64,000 nt of DNA, taken from positions 68,291 to 132,290 of the forward strand of contig NZ_FNPG01000006.1 of assembly GCF_900107245.1 (NCBI RefSeq). Direction: 5' to 3'. Positions 25,218 through 34,926 of this stretch are shown piece after piece. The translations under genes and the position numbers were made by a program. Below the pieces are notes generated by a model. It had not been told where the DNA came from. It saw only the letters and a list, made by a program, of their open reading frames with translations, and ran no database searches. The stretch's first letter is position 1; every line of letters begins with the position of its first letter. This DNA is from Lachnobacterium bovis DSM 14045 (GTDB lineage Bacteria > Bacillota > Clostridia > Lachnospirales > Lachnospiraceae).

Positions 25218-26219
25218 ATGAATAAATTAAAAAAATTTACAATCTCATTAATAATGGGAGCTATGTTTTTGGCATCAGCTGTACCAACTTACGCATCAGC
25301 AAATAATCAGGTTGCAACGCAAAGTGAAAGAATAAAGCAAAGTGATGTAGAAGAAAAGGGTATGTACTCTATCAAAGCTTCAGATGTAGTTGAAGGAAAA
25401 TATGATGTCAAAGTAGAGTCTAGTTCTTCAATGTTTAGAGTCGTTAAGGCAAAATTATCTGTAAAACCAGAAGGTATGACTGCGGTCATTACACTTGGTG
25501 GAAAAGGATATGAAAAGCTATATATGGGAACAGGCGAAGAAGCTGTAACTAAAGGCGAGGATGCCTATTCTAAATATGTCGAGGATGCTAAGGGAGCTTA
25601 CACATATGAAGTTAAAGTTGATGCTTTAGATCAAAGTTTAGAATGCACTGGATTTAGTAAGAGAAAACAAAAATGGTATGATCATCAGATTTTGTTTAGA
25701 GCAGATTCATTACCAGCTGGTGCGATTAAGGCATCTGCTTCTAAAGCACGTCATAAATCAAACGTTGCTCCAATAGATTTAAAAAATGGTAAGTATTTAA
25801 TGAAAGTTTCATTAAAAGGTGGTTCAGGAAGAGCTAAAATTACTTCACCAGCAGAAGTTGTAGTAAAAAATAAAAAAGCAACAGCAAAAATTCAGTGGAG
25901 TAGTAAACACTATGATTATATGATTGTGAATGGTAAAAAATATACTCCTGTAAATAAAAAAGGTAATTCAGTTTTTGAAATACCGGTTTTAGTTTTGGAT
26001 AAAGAAATGATAGTAATTGGTGATACTACAGCAATGAGCAAACCTCATGAAATCGAGTATCGTATGACATTTGACAAAAAAAGTGCTAAATTTGCAAATG
26101 AAAAAGAGCAAATTGGTCATAACAAAGCTACTAATATAGCCGTAGTTGCCATTATTGGAGCATGTGTAGCTGTATTAGGTGGTATTTTAGTATGGAAAAA
26201 GAAAAATGAGAAAAAATAA
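25218..26219 (+). CDS. Cell-surface two-domain protein (NEAT-like?) of the cobalamin-regulated cluster
   Basis: A 333-residue exported protein. It has a signal peptide (residues 1-28, cleavage near TYASA), two beta-rich domains (about 45-155 and 180-300) and a C-terminal membrane anchor (about 304-324, ending WKKKNEKK) without a sortase motif. The second domain reads KNGKYLMKVSLKGGSGRA, WSSKHYDYMIVNGKKY and DTTAMSKPHEIEY, the style of NEAT-like Ig domains that bind haem or similar rings. I cannot confirm the family. It lies between cbiK and the solute-binding protein gene, overlapping the latter by 14 bases. A corrinoid- or metal-binding surface receptor is the best inference. GCAGGAG precedes ATG 25218. 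Confidence 0.72.
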   Translation: MNKLKKFTISLIMGAMFLASAVPTYASANNQVATQSERIKQSDVEEKGMYSIKASDVVEGKYDVKVESSSSMFRVVKAKLSVKPEGMTAVITLGGKGYEKLYMGTGEEAVTKGEDAYSKYVEDAKGAYTYEVKVDALDQSLECTGFSKRKQKWYDHQILFRADSLPAGAIKASASKARHKSNVAPIDLKNGKYLMKVSLKGGSGRAKITSPAEVVVKNKKATAKIQWSSKHYDYMIVNGKKYTPVNKKGNSVFEIPVLVLDKEMIVIGDTTAMSKPHEIEYRMTFDKKSAKFANEKEQIGHNKATNIAVVAIIGACVAVLGGILVWKKKNEKK

Positions 26220-27543
26220 TTATCTAACAGAAAAAATAAAATTAGCAACAGTAATAAGCATACTTTTTAGTATGCTTTTTGCTGTTATGGGATGCTCTAA
26301 TACTTATCATAATGATAATATGGGGATAAAAAAAGAAGTAAAAAAGGAAGAAAACTTAAATAAGATTCCAAATTTGACAGGGTTAAAAAAAGATAAATTA
26401 ATGGAATCAGAAAAGATAAAATATGCTAGTGGCTTTAGAATATATTATTATGAAAACAAAAAATACAAAATGATTAAGACAGTTAATGGAAGAGATTATT
26501 TAATTGTTCCAAAAACAGATTATATGAAGTATATGGAGTATAAAACAAAAAGCTCAAAGAACAGTCTTAGTAAATCAGATTTGAGTATATATAAGGCTTG
26601 GAAAAATTATACTGTTATAAATCAGGAGAGCCACAATATTTACCTAGTCGCCTCATCGGTAATGTCCCTGTTTAAGTCAATAGATGCTCTTGATGTTATA
26701 AGATTTAGTGGAACAAATACAGATGGATGGTATATAGATGAAGCTAAAGAAGCAATGAAATCAGGAAAAATAGAATATGCTGGAAAGTATTCACAGCCAG
26801 ATTATGAAAGTCTTGTTGAGAATGAATGCGATTTATCAATACAGTCGACAATGATTTTACACACTCCAAAGGTAAAAGAAAAACTAGAGAAGCTAAATAT
26901 TCCGGTTTTAATAGATGAATCAAGTTATGAAAGTAATCCATTAGGCAGACTTGAATGGATAAAAATTTATGGCGAACTAACAAATAAAAGGGATAAGGCA
27001 GATGATTTTTTTAAAGAAAAAATAAAGATAGTAAATAATATAAAACGTCAGGTTGTGGACTCTGAAAAGAGTATTGAAAAAAGTGGAGCACAAAATAAAA
27101 TACATAATAAAAAAAATAACAAAGTTGCTTATTTTTTTATAAATTCTACAGGGAAAGTTGTAGTGAGAAAGAGTGATGATTATATACCGAATATGATAAA
27201 ATTGGGTGGAGGAGATTATATTTTTAAAGGTTTAAAAAATTCAAATCCAGAGAATAAAAGTGGTTCAGTAACTATCTCTATGGAAGAATTTTATTCGAAG
27301 GCTAAAGATTGTGATTATCTGATTTATAATTCAACAATTGATTCGCCAATAAAAAGCATTGATGATTTGATACAAAAGAATAATCTGTTTAAGAAATTTA
27401 AGGCAGTAAAAAATGGTCATGTTTTTAATACTGATAAATATATGTATCAGGCGAGTGACTGTGTAGCAGAATTTATTGTGGATATAAATATGATATTAAA
27501 ATCGGATTATAAAAATTTAGTCTTCATTAAACATATTGAATAG
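26206..27543 (+). CDS. ABC importer substrate-binding lipoprotein (FecB/BtuF type)
   Basis: A 445-residue lipoprotein with signal and lipobox (VMGC, about residue 29). It is a class III binding protein: the first lobe includes LSIYKAWKNY, IDALDVIRFSG and STMILHTPKVKEKLEKLNIPVLID (quoted only in part as ILHTP), and the second lobe has NMIKLGGGDYIF and DYLIYNSTIDSP. This is the FecB/BtuF pattern for corrinoids, haem or iron chelates. It is longer than typical BtuF because of a charged insert near 270-300 (QVVDSEKSIEKS). The riboswitch upstream argues for a cobalamin-type ligand. It overlaps the preceding gene. Confidence 0.85.
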   Translation: MRKNNYLTEKIKLATVISILFSMLFAVMGCSNTYHNDNMGIKKEVKKEENLNKIPNLTGLKKDKLMESEKIKYASGFRIYYYENKKYKMIKTVNGRDYLIVPKTDYMKYMEYKTKSSKNSLSKSDLSIYKAWKNYTVINQESHNIYLVASSVMSLFKSIDALDVIRFSGTNTDGWYIDEAKEAMKSGKIEYAGKYSQPDYESLVENECDLSIQSTMILHTPKVKEKLEKLNIPVLIDESSYESNPLGRLEWIKIYGELTNKRDKADDFFKEKIKIVNNIKRQVVDSEKSIEKSGAQNKIHNKKNNKVAYFFINSTGKVVVRKSDDYIPNMIKLGGGDYIFKGLKNSNPENKSGSVTISMEEFYSKAKDCDYLIYNSTIDSPIKSIDDLIQKNNLFKKFKAVKNGHVFNTDKYMYQASDCVAEFIVDINMILKSDYKNLVFIKHIE

Positions 27544-27587
27544 ATGCAAAATATTATGGATGAAATGAAAAAAAGTGAGGATGTGTA

Positions 27588-28646
27588 ATGAAAACTGAAA
27601 ATATGAAAAAGAAAAAAACAGACTATAATGCAAGACAAAGAATTAGGTGTTTTTTTGTTTTTGTAGGCCTGATTTTATTGCTAACAGGCTTAGCACTGTT
27701 AAATATATGTGTTGGATCAACTGAAATTTCAACTAAAAGTATAATTGATATTTTATTTGGGTTAAAAAAAGTCAGTGAAACGCAAAAAAGTATAATTTTA
27801 GATATCAGAATTCCTAGAATGTTAGAGGCGCTACTTTTGGGAGGAGCATTATCAGTATCTGGTTTTTTATTGCAGACATTTTTTCATAATCCAATAGCAG
27901 GCCCTTACGTTTTGGGAATTTCGTCCGGAGCAAAAATGTTTGTTGCATTTACTTTAATTGTTTTTTTAAAAAAATTTGCTTATGTGAATTCAATTACACT
28001 TGTAATGGCAGCTTTTTTAGGATCCCTTACAGTTATATTTTTTATTTTACTTGTATCAAATCGTGTAAAAAATATGTCATCACTTTTAGTTGCAGGCATT
28101 ATGATAGGTTATATTTGTTCAGCGATAACAGATTTTTTGACAACATTTGCTGCTGATGAAGATATAGTTAATTTACATGGCTGGTCTCAGGGAAGTTTTT
28201 CAGGAAGTAATCTTGATAGCGTCTGTTTTATTGCAATTCTAGTTGGAATTGTTTTTGTTATAGTATGGTTTTTGTCAAAACCAATTGGTGCACTTCAATT
28301 AGGCGAAGAATACGCGCAGACAATGGGTGTAGATGTAAGAAAATTTAAAGTAGTTATAATTTTACTGTCTAGCCTTTTATCTGCTTGTGTTACAGCGTTT
28401 GCAGGACCAATTTCGTTTGTAGGAATTGCTGTCCCATATTTGATTAAGTTTCTGTTAAAAACAGTTAAACCAATTTTGATTTTGCCGGCGATATTTTTAG
28501 GCGGAGGAGTATTTTGTATGGGGTGTGATTTTGTTTCAAGAGTTGCACTTGCACCATCAGAAATAAACATAAGTACAGTTACTTCTATTTTTGGTGCGCC
28601 AGTTGTAATTGTAATGTTAATTTCAAGAAACGCGAGGAGAGGGTAG
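27588..28646 (+). CDS. FecCD/BtuC family ABC permease
   Basis: A 352-residue permease with about ten membrane segments. FecCD landmarks are RIPRMLEALLLGGALSVSG (cytoplasmic start), FHNPIAGPYVLGISSGA (about 100), GWSQGSF (about 200) and FAGPISFVGIAVPYL (about 270). It forms the channel for the binding protein upstream and the ATPase downstream. GAGGATGTGTA precedes ATG 27588. The last codon ends directly before the ATPase start, with no gap, so the two are translationally coupled. Substrate is taken as a corrinoid from the riboswitch; an iron chelate is possible. Confidence 0.9.
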   Translation: MKTENMKKKKTDYNARQRIRCFFVFVGLILLLTGLALLNICVGSTEISTKSIIDILFGLKKVSETQKSIILDIRIPRMLEALLLGGALSVSGFLLQTFFHNPIAGPYVLGISSGAKMFVAFTLIVFLKKFAYVNSITLVMAAFLGSLTVIFFILLVSNRVKNMSSLLVAGIMIGYICSAITDFLTTFAADEDIVNLHGWSQGSFSGSNLDSVCFIAILVGIVFVIVWFLSKPIGALQLGEEYAQTMGVDVRKFKVVIILLSSLLSACVTAFAGPISFVGIAVPYLIKFLLKTVKPILILPAIFLGGGVFCMGCDFVSRVALAPSEINISTVTSIFGAPVVIVMLISRNARRG

Positions 28647-29780
28647 ATGAGTACAGAAAAAGTATGTTGCATTAAATTAGATAATGTTGATGTTGGATAT
28701 GGCTCTAAAGCGATTGTTCAAAAAATAAATATAGATATAACAAAAGGAAAAATAACTGTAATAATCGGACCAAACGGAGCAGGGAAGTCAACAATTTTAA
28801 AGAGTATAATTCGACAACTTAAGACGATTAAAGGCGGAATTTATGTACAGGATGAGAATGAATACAAAAAATTGGAAACTATTCCCAAGAATGATTTTGC
28901 AAAGAAGGTTTCGGTCATGCTGACGAATAAAGTGTCGACAGAGCTTATGACTGTTAAAGAGGTGATTGAAATGGGGCGCTATCCATATACTGGACAGTTT
29001 GGAATGTTAAAGGATAGTGATAAAGAAATAGTTCAACAGACTATAAGGAATTTTGAATTAGAAGATTTAGAATATATGGACTTTAATAAAATCAGTGACG
29101 GCCAAAAACAAAGAGTATTATTAGCGCGAGCACTTTGCCAAAACCCAGAAATTTTAATTTTAGATGAACCAACGTCCTTTTTAGATATTAAGCATAAGAT
29201 TTCATTGTTGCAAACATTAAGGAGTTTGGCTAAGAAGAGAGGAATAACAATAATTATGACATTACATGAAGTCGAGCTCGCGCAAAAAATTTCAGACGAA
29301 GTAATTTGCGTAAAAAATAAATCTATATTTAAGTATGGTAAAACTAACGAAGTTTTCAGTGAGGATACAATTAATAGGTTGTATGATATTAATGAGAATG
29401 AAATTGGCTATGATCCCGTTTTTTCAACGGTGGAATTTTCTAGAGTTACGGGAGAACCAAAGATTATGGTGCTTTCGAATTGCGGAAAAGGAATAGATAT
29501 TTATAGACAGCTTCAGAAGGAAGGTGTTCCTTTTCATGCAGGAATAGTCTATAAAAATGATATTGATTATAATCTAGCACAAAAGCTGGCGGTAGATTAC
29601 ATCGAGATTGCCCCATTTGAAAAAATAACAGATGAGGACGTTTTGTGTGCAAAAAAAAAGATAGATAAAATGGACAAAATAATACTACTTCCGTTAACTT
29701 ATGGTGATTCAAATGCTAAGCTAAAAGAAGTAGTAGAATATGCAAAAAATAAAGCGAAGAAACTCATTTGTGTACCCTAG
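28647..29780 (+). CDS. BtuD/FecE-type ABC ATPase with extra C-terminal domain
   Basis: A 377-residue protein. Residues 1-245 are an importer ATPase: Walker A GPNGAGKST (about 38), Q-loop VSVMLT, signature ISDGQKQR and Walker B ILILDEPTSFLD. Residues about 250-377 are an extra domain (GEPKIMVLSNCGKG, then AGIVYKNDIDYN and KIILLPLTYGD) not found in a standard FecE. It looks like a small alpha/beta unit and may regulate transport by sensing ligand or nucleotide. It ends the cobalamin-controlled cluster. No clear terminator is seen before the convergent AraC gene. Confidence 0.87.
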   Translation: MSTEKVCCIKLDNVDVGYGSKAIVQKINIDITKGKITVIIGPNGAGKSTILKSIIRQLKTIKGGIYVQDENEYKKLETIPKNDFAKKVSVMLTNKVSTELMTVKEVIEMGRYPYTGQFGMLKDSDKEIVQQTIRNFELEDLEYMDFNKISDGQKQRVLLARALCQNPEILILDEPTSFLDIKHKISLLQTLRSLAKKRGITIIMTLHEVELAQKISDEVICVKNKSIFKYGKTNEVFSEDTINRLYDINENEIGYDPVFSTVEFSRVTGEPKIMVLSNCGKGIDIYRQLQKEGVPFHAGIVYKNDIDYNLAQKLAVDYIEIAPFEKITDEDVLCAKKKIDKMDKIILLPLTYGDSNAKLKEVVEYAKNKAKKLICVP

Positions 29781-29848
29781 CCAGATGTTTTTGTGGCTTA
29801 CATGAATGCAGATACGCAGGTACAAGAGTTCTTGATTAGATGAGAATC

Positions 29849-30856
29849 TTAGTTGCTTTTTCTAATCTCAGATGGAGTACAATGGTATTTTTGCAAAAAG
29901 CTTTTAGAAAAATAACTAAGATGCTTAAAACCGCATAAAACAGAAATATCTGTAATAGATTTATCTGTTGTTTTTAAAAGATTATAACTTACATCGAGGC
30001 GGTAAAAATTTAAAAAATCATTTGGAGATTCGTGCAAAAAATCAGCAAAAATATTGCAACACTTACTCCTGCTGATGCCACCTGAGGCAGCAATATCATT
30101 TAGTGAAATTTTTTTTGAATAATTGTTATGTATAAAAGAGATCATGGTTTGTAATATTTTTAAATCAGTTCTCTTTTTTTTGCGCCTGTTAATGTAATTT
30201 AAGCTTATTGCTTCGTCAGGAAGTTTTCCGTAGAAATTGACAAACAATATATTTATAAAACCAACGATGCTCAGCTCATATGCTTTTGGTTTATTCCGTT
30301 CAAGCTCGAATATTTTATCAATAAATTGTTGAATAACGAAGTTATCCTTGTTGTAGTGTGGATAATAAATATAATTTTGTGCTTTTTCGTTAAAAAAAGG
30401 CATAATAAATTCATCATACAAAGATACTATACCTGTTATAAAAGATGGATGGATATTTATGCATTTATAAACGCATTCAGTATTGTTTGAATGGAAAAAA
30501 TGCATCTGTGAAGAGTTAATAAACAAACAATCCCCTGGGTGTAAATGTAATACTTTGGTGTTGACTTTACAGTGCATTTCACCGGAGTCAATTCTTATTA
30601 ATTCAAAATCTTCATGCCAATGGGGTATGGTATGTTTTGAGGGAAAAGAGGAAATATTCTGTTCGCTGATATAAAGTGGAACTTCAGGACGGTTATAGTG
30701 TACTTGGGTTATAGAATCAAGGTTATTAGTTGGTTGAATCTGATTAGCTTCTGGGGAAGAAAGTACAGTTGAATCAAGATCAGAACCAACATTTGAATCA
30801 ATATTAGAGTCAACATCTAATTCATATGTAATATCTACTTTACCCTGAGATATCAT
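29849..30856 (-). CDS. AraC family transcriptional regulator with cupin domain
   Basis: A 335-residue protein. Residues 1-65 are a disordered Asp/Ser-rich tail with SN-DSN-GSD-LDS repeats. A cupin-like sensor domain spans about 75-190 (HTIPHWHEDFEL, HPGDCLFINSSQMH). A double helix-turn-helix AraC domain spans about 235-333 (ISLNDIAASGGISRSKCCN, DISVLCGFKHLSYFSKSF). HWHEDFE is typical of sugar-responsive AraC regulators. AAGGAGG precedes ATG 30856. It is divergent from nothing nearby and follows the chemoreceptor gene on the same strand across a hairpin. Targets cannot be inferred. Confidence 0.9.
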   Translation of the reverse strand: MISQGKVDITYELDVDSNIDSNVGSDLDSTVLSSPEANQIQPTNNLDSITQVHYNRPEVPLYISEQNISSFPSKHTIPHWHEDFELIRIDSGEMHCKVNTKVLHLHPGDCLFINSSQMHFFHSNNTECVYKCINIHPSFITGIVSLYDEFIMPFFNEKAQNYIYYPHYNKDNFVIQQFIDKIFELERNKPKAYELSIVGFINILFVNFYGKLPDEAISLNYINRRKKKRTDLKILQTMISFIHNNYSKKISLNDIAASGGISRSKCCNIFADFLHESPNDFLNFYRLDVSYNLLKTTDKSITDISVLCGFKHLSYFSKSFLQKYHCTPSEIRKSN

Positions 30857-30950
30857 TCATTTTCCTCCTTTGTGTATGAAAAAGTGTGGATTGAAACTAT
30901 TTATAATTTAATTATACTAAAAATGGTGAATTGTTCAAATGATATTTAAT

Positions 30951-30977
30951 GGCTCCGTAAAAAAATATTACGGAGCC
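30951..30977 (-). terminator. Hairpin between chemoreceptor and AraC genes
   Basis: GGCTCCGTAA (30951-30960) pairs perfectly with TTACGGAGCC (30968-30977). No long T-tract follows on either strand, but its position after the chemoreceptor stop suggests a terminator. Confidence 0.6.
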
Positions 30978-31039
30978 TAATAGAGTATAAAATAAATATA
31001 ACAAAACAATAATTAAAGGAGAATAGTAATTATTGAAAG

Positions 31040-33139
31040 TTATTCAATTGTTTTAAAAATGTTTAAAGCACTATTAATCTTACTAGAAGATTCAGTTACA
31101 GTATTAGCGCTTGCGGCAACTTCTTCACTTTCTGCAGCAACTTGTTGTGCGCTTTCAGCAAGTTTGTCAACTGTTGCGGAAACTTCCTGGCTACTAGCAG
31201 ATTGTTCTTCTGAAATAGCAGCAACAGAAGAAGCTATACTATCAACTGTGTTCATCATTTCAATCATTTCTTTTATTGTGGTATTGGTTTCTTCTACACC
31301 ATCAAATATCTGAGCAAATGTATCCCCAGCAATATGAACTGCTTCGGTGCTGTTTGCAATCTCTTCAACATTTGTTTTTGCTTTATTAGATAATTGCTCA
31401 ATCTGGTTAGTGATGTCCTTGATAATTGCAGCTATCTGTGTGGTTGAATCAGCTGAATCGGAAGCAAGTGTTCCAATTTCACTTGCTACAACAGCGAAAC
31501 CTTTTCCGGCTTCACCGGCTCTGGCAGCTTCAATAGAAGCATTTAGAGAAAGTAGGTTTGTTTGTTCAGCTATAGAGTTAATCATTTCAATAATAGAATT
31601 AATTTTTTGGGTAGACTCACCGACAGCTGATACGACTTCATTCATTTCGCTCATAGAAGCAGCAATGCCTTCCATTCCGTTTTTAACATTGTTCATGTCT
31701 TTTTGTCCATTTTTGGCTTTAGTAACGAGAGAATTCATAGTATCGTTAGCGTTATTACCTTTTTCAACAAGTCCGTTAACTTCTCCAGCCAAATCTGTTG
31801 CATTATTGGCTAATTCTGTGACGGCATCAGTCATTCCATCCATTGCAAGCTTAATCTGATCCATAGAGGCGGATTGCTCGGTTGCCTGTGTGCTAAGAGA
31901 TTCAGATGCTTGTCTACTGCTATCTGCCTGTAGAGTAAGGTCTGATGATACTGTAAGTACATTTTTCAAAGCACCATTCATTTGTTTCATAAAAGTTTTC
32001 AAGTATTGTCCCATTACTCCAATTTCATCTTTTGAATTTATATTAATATCTACTGTGAAGTCATTTCCTGTGATTACGCGAATAACTTCTGTGATAGCTT
32101 TAATAGGCTTAGAAACAATAGTTCTAATTAAAGCTAACATTAATACAGTAAGAGCAATTACTGCTAAAACTAGGAATATATATGCAATATTTTTGAATTT
32201 ATGTAATGTACTTAAAACAACATTTTCAGAAACGCAACTTACAACAGTCCATCCGGTTGAGCCAACAACAGCCGGTGAAGCATAATAACCTTGTCCATCA
32301 TCGCTAGTTATTACAGTTGTAGGATTATCTTCTCCATATATAATTTTATTTGTGGCTTTTTTGGAAATTGTTTGCAAATGTGAAGCAAACGAGTCGTTCG
32401 TAAGTTCAGATAGTTTCTTTCCGTTTTGTTTAGAATCATTATATGAGATAATGTCATCGCCACTTAATAAAACCATGACACCTGAATCCATAGGTTTAAT
32501 TTGTGAAATTTCTTTTACAAGTGGATTTAGATATATGTCAGCAGCTGCAACACCGGTTCTGCCATCTTTCAATTTAATTTTTCGTGCCATAGAAATTACA
32601 GTATCACCTGTTGTATTATCAATATAAGGAGAGCCAACAAATTTAAAGGTCTCATTGTCTTTTCCACCAGAATACCAGCCACGTTCGGCAGGTACATAAC
32701 CATCTTTATAACAAGGATCAGTTTCTACAGAATAATCAGATTTATCAAATTCATTGTAGTATAAAAAATCCTTGTTTGAAAAACCTAGATATACCCCAGA
32801 AGAGCAAAGTTCATCATACTTACGTGTAGGTTTTAAAATTCTTAAAATATCCGCATTATTACAATCATCCAATGATTCAATCGATGCAACAACTCCATCA
32901 AAGTTAGTAGCTATACGCTCTAATTTAAGAGCTATTTTTTCGGCCTGATAGTGAGATTCATTATCAAGAGAGTCTTTGGTCGCTGTAACAATTACGCTTT
33001 CTGCGTTAGATAAAATAAATGCCATTAAAGTGATAGTAATTATTGTGATTAAAGGAATAAGAATTACAATAAGTTTTCCACTTATGGATTTAAAAAAAGA
33101 AACCTCTTTTTTTGCATTCACCGGTTTAGTGTTTTTCAT
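31040..33139 (-). CDS. Methyl-accepting chemotaxis protein with dCache-type sensor
   Basis: A 699-residue chemoreceptor. Membrane segment 1 lies at about residues 24-46. A large extracellular sensor (about 50-315) has dCache-like features ([34 protein letters not shown]). Membrane segment 2 lies at 318-340, HAMP at about 342-395, and the signalling domain at about 430-699 has the conserved tip [21 protein letters not shown]. It would detect small ligands (amino acids or similar) and control CheA. AAGGAGGC precedes ATG 33139. There is no pentapeptide tether at the C-terminus. Confidence 0.93.
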   Translation of the reverse strand: MKNTKPVNAKKEVSFFKSISGKLIVILIPLITIITITLMAFILSNAESVIVTATKDSLDNESHYQAEKIALKLERIATNFDGVVASIESLDDCNNADILRILKPTRKYDELCSSGVYLGFSNKDFLYYNEFDKSDYSVETDPCYKDGYVPAERGWYSGGKDNETFKFVGSPYIDNTTGDTVISMARKIKLKDGRTGVAAADIYLNPLVKEISQIKPMDSGVMVLLSGDDIISYNDSKQNGKKLSELTNDSFASHLQTISKKATNKIIYGEDNPTTVITSDDGQGYYASPAVVGSTGWTVVSCVSENVVLSTLHKFKNIAYIFLVLAVIALTVLMLALIRTIVSKPIKAITEVIRVITGNDFTVDININSKDEIGVMGQYLKTFMKQMNGALKNVLTVSSDLTLQADSSRQASESLSTQATEQSASMDQIKLAMDGMTDAVTELANNATDLAGEVNGLVEKGNNANDTMNSLVTKAKNGQKDMNNVKNGMEGIAASMSEMNEVVSAVGESTQKINSIIEMINSIAEQTNLLSLNASIEAARAGEAGKGFAVVASEIGTLASDSADSTTQIAAIIKDITNQIEQLSNKAKTNVEEIANSTEAVHIAGDTFAQIFDGVEETNTTIKEMIEMMNTVDSIASSVAAISEEQSASSQEVSATVDKLAESAQQVAAESEEVAASANTVTESSSKINSALNIFKTIE

Positions 33140-33692
33140 TATAAATAGCCTCCTTGCATAGAATTATTCTAAGATTAAATTTTATATATGTATTTGAAAA
33201 ATAAAGTAGTACTGGGATTATTTAAGAGTGAGACTACCGCTCTAGAATCCGAATTCCACATATGATTTGTTGGAATTTACATTATAGTTATCGGAATATT
33301 TGAAAAAAATTTTATAAAAAAATAAATGTCCCACCAAAGGCATGAATGGTGAGACATTTATTTTGCTATAAATCATTTGGCTTAATTTCAAAATTAGCTT
33401 CCTTATATATCATAATGTCCTTGAGGATTATATGCAAGTGAAAAATTAAAAAATGTTCTCTTTTTTTTGATATTTATTATTTTGTCTAGAAAAAACAAAC
33501 AAAAGAAACAAAAATTTTGCCGCTTTTATGGAATTTATAAATAAAAATATACTGATATTTTTTGAATTGTAAAAGTTTTTGGGCAAAACAATAGAAAAAA
33601 TAGACAAAAATAAAAAAGTATTGATAAAAAAATATTGAAAATAGTACAATAATAAGTTGAAAGGTTACTTCTTATTAAATAGGTGAAAAGTG
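33140..33692. other. Gene-free stretch between chemoreceptor and ATP synthase operon
   Basis: An AT-rich stretch. It holds a 12- to 13-bp hairpin with one mismatch (33323-33360, TAAATGTCCCACC with GGTGAGACATTTA), T-rich on the minus side. No other feature is visible. A 67-codon minus frame (33446-33649) lacks a ribosome site and has random composition, and was left out. Confidence 0.5.
33323..33360 (-). terminator. Hairpin upstream of ATP synthase operon
   Basis: TAAATGTCCCACC pairs with GGTGAGACATTTA with one mismatch; on the minus strand TATTTTTTTAT follows. It may mark an unannotated minus-strand transcript or block read-through. Confidence 0.5.
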
Positions 33693-33720
33693 TTGACTTT
33701 GTGCAAAATAGTGTTAAAAT
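33693..33720 (+). promoter_or_regulatory. Probable promoter of the ATP synthase operon
   Basis: TTGACT (33693-33698), a 16-base spacer and TAAAAT (33715-33720). The leader to atpB is about 210 bases and contains an inverted repeat GATAGT/ACTATC (about 33856-33899). Confidence 0.55.
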
Positions 33721-33938
33721 CGGTTAATAAGTACAGATTGTTCATTAAAAACATATGATAGATTATACTGGTATACAATCATTGGTTATTATACTTGCCC
33801 AATTATTTATTTTTTTTTGTGCATATTGAATATATACTGATAAAAAAAAATAAACGATAGTATTCTCGATGAGAGTGTATGCGTTTGTATTGACTATCAA
33901 GTAATGACGTTGTATTCAGAAAGGAAGTGACTCAATGT

Positions 33939-34634
33939 ATGGATGCTCTTGTTAAGGATTTATTAGAACAGTTAGAGTGTCGAAATGTTTTTGAAATTCC
34001 CATTTTTGGTGGAATTTCCATTTCTGAATCAGTGGTAGTTACCTGGATTATAATGGCAGTGCTTTTTGTATTGTGTTTTTTCCTAGGGCGAAATCTGAGC
34101 GTTGAAAATCCAAGTAGAAAGCAACTTGTAATTGAGATGATTGTAAAAGGTCTTTACAATACGGTTGCAGAAAGTGTTGGTAAGAATGGTGTCAGATATA
34201 TTTTTTATTTGATGACCGTTATGATTTATATAGGATTTGCCAACATAATCGGTGTAATTGGATTTAAACCACCAACAAAGGATATGAGTGTTACTGTGGC
34301 GCTAGCATTGATGAGTATTATATTGATTCATCTAAGCGGTATTATTCAAAAAGGAGTTGGAGGATGGCTAAAGGGATTTATGCAGCCAGTACCGGTTTTA
34401 TTACCACTTAACATTCTAGAAATTTTTATTAAACCCTTATCGCTTTGTATGCGATTGTTTGGTAATGTGCTAGGCGCATTTATCATCATGGAGCTTCTAA
34501 AAATAGTAGCACCTGTTGTAGTCCCTGGATTATTTAGTCTTTATTTTGATTTATTTGACGGAGGAATCCAGGCATATGTTTTTGTATTCTTGACATCGCT
34601 ATTTATAGCTGAGGAAACAGAAACAGAAGAATAA
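33939..34634 (+). CDS. atpB: F1Fo ATP synthase subunit a
   Basis: A 231-residue membrane protein, the stator subunit of Fo. Five or six membrane segments are visible. The essential arginine is in CMRLFGNVLG (about residue 170), followed by the C-terminal FVFLTSLFI. Together with the c ring it forms the proton path. ATG 33939 is preferred to GTG 33927, because the latter lies within the AAGGAAG ribosome site and ATG 33939 is spaced 11 bases from it. It opens the complete BEFHAGDC operon. No atpI precedes it. Confidence 0.95.
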   Translation: MDALVKDLLEQLECRNVFEIPIFGGISISESVVVTWIIMAVLFVLCFFLGRNLSVENPSRKQLVIEMIVKGLYNTVAESVGKNGVRYIFYLMTVMIYIGFANIIGVIGFKPPTKDMSVTVALALMSIILIHLSGIIQKGVGGWLKGFMQPVPVLLPLNILEIFIKPLSLCMRLFGNVLGAFIIMELLKIVAPVVVPGLFSLYFDLFDGGIQAYVFVFLTSLFIAEETETEE

Positions 34635-34663
34635 AAATAAAAAGTGTAAAGGAGATTATCATT

Positions 34664-34885
34664 ATGTCATTAATAGCAATTGGAGCAGGAGTAGCAGCAT
34701 TAGCAGGAATCGGAGCAGGAATCGGAATTGGTAAAGCAACATCATCAGCAGTAGATGCGATTGCAAGACAGCCAGAAGCTGCAGGTAAAATCAGAAGTAA
34801 CTTAATTTTAGGTTGTGCGTTAGCAGAAGCAACTGCTGTATACGGTTTCGTAATCGGTGTATTAATTATTTTATTCTTAAAGTAA
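34664..34885 (+). CDS. atpE: F1Fo ATP synthase subunit c
   Basis: A 73-residue hairpin protein: two membrane helices with the polar loop ARQPEA. The ion-carrying Glu is in CALAEATAVYG (about 55). The glutamine and Glu-Ser pattern of sodium-type c subunits (as in Ilyobacter) are absent: an Ile occupies the Gln site and Ala follows the Glu. Proton coupling is therefore expected. AAAGGAG precedes ATG 34664. There is no extended N-terminal signal. Confidence 0.96.
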   Translation: MSLIAIGAGVAALAGIGAGIGIGKATSSAVDAIARQPEAAGKIRSNLILGCALAEATAVYGFVIGVLIILFLK

Positions 34886-34926
34886 TCATTGATTTAACGA
34901 AATCTCGTGAGTGAAGGTGGTTATAG

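Noticed and set aside
31059-33161. Series of plus-strand frames across the chemoreceptor gene
   Set aside because: They are antisense shadows of a clear minus-strand chemoreceptor with conserved motifs.
33446-33649. 67-codon minus-strand frame upstream of the ATP synthase operon
   Set aside because: No ribosome site, and composition driven by AT-rich sequence (Phe, Ile, Asn, Lys). Not supported as a gene.
34664-34885. Sodium-driven ATP synthase
   Set aside because: The Gln and Glu-Ser signature residues are missing in the c subunit.
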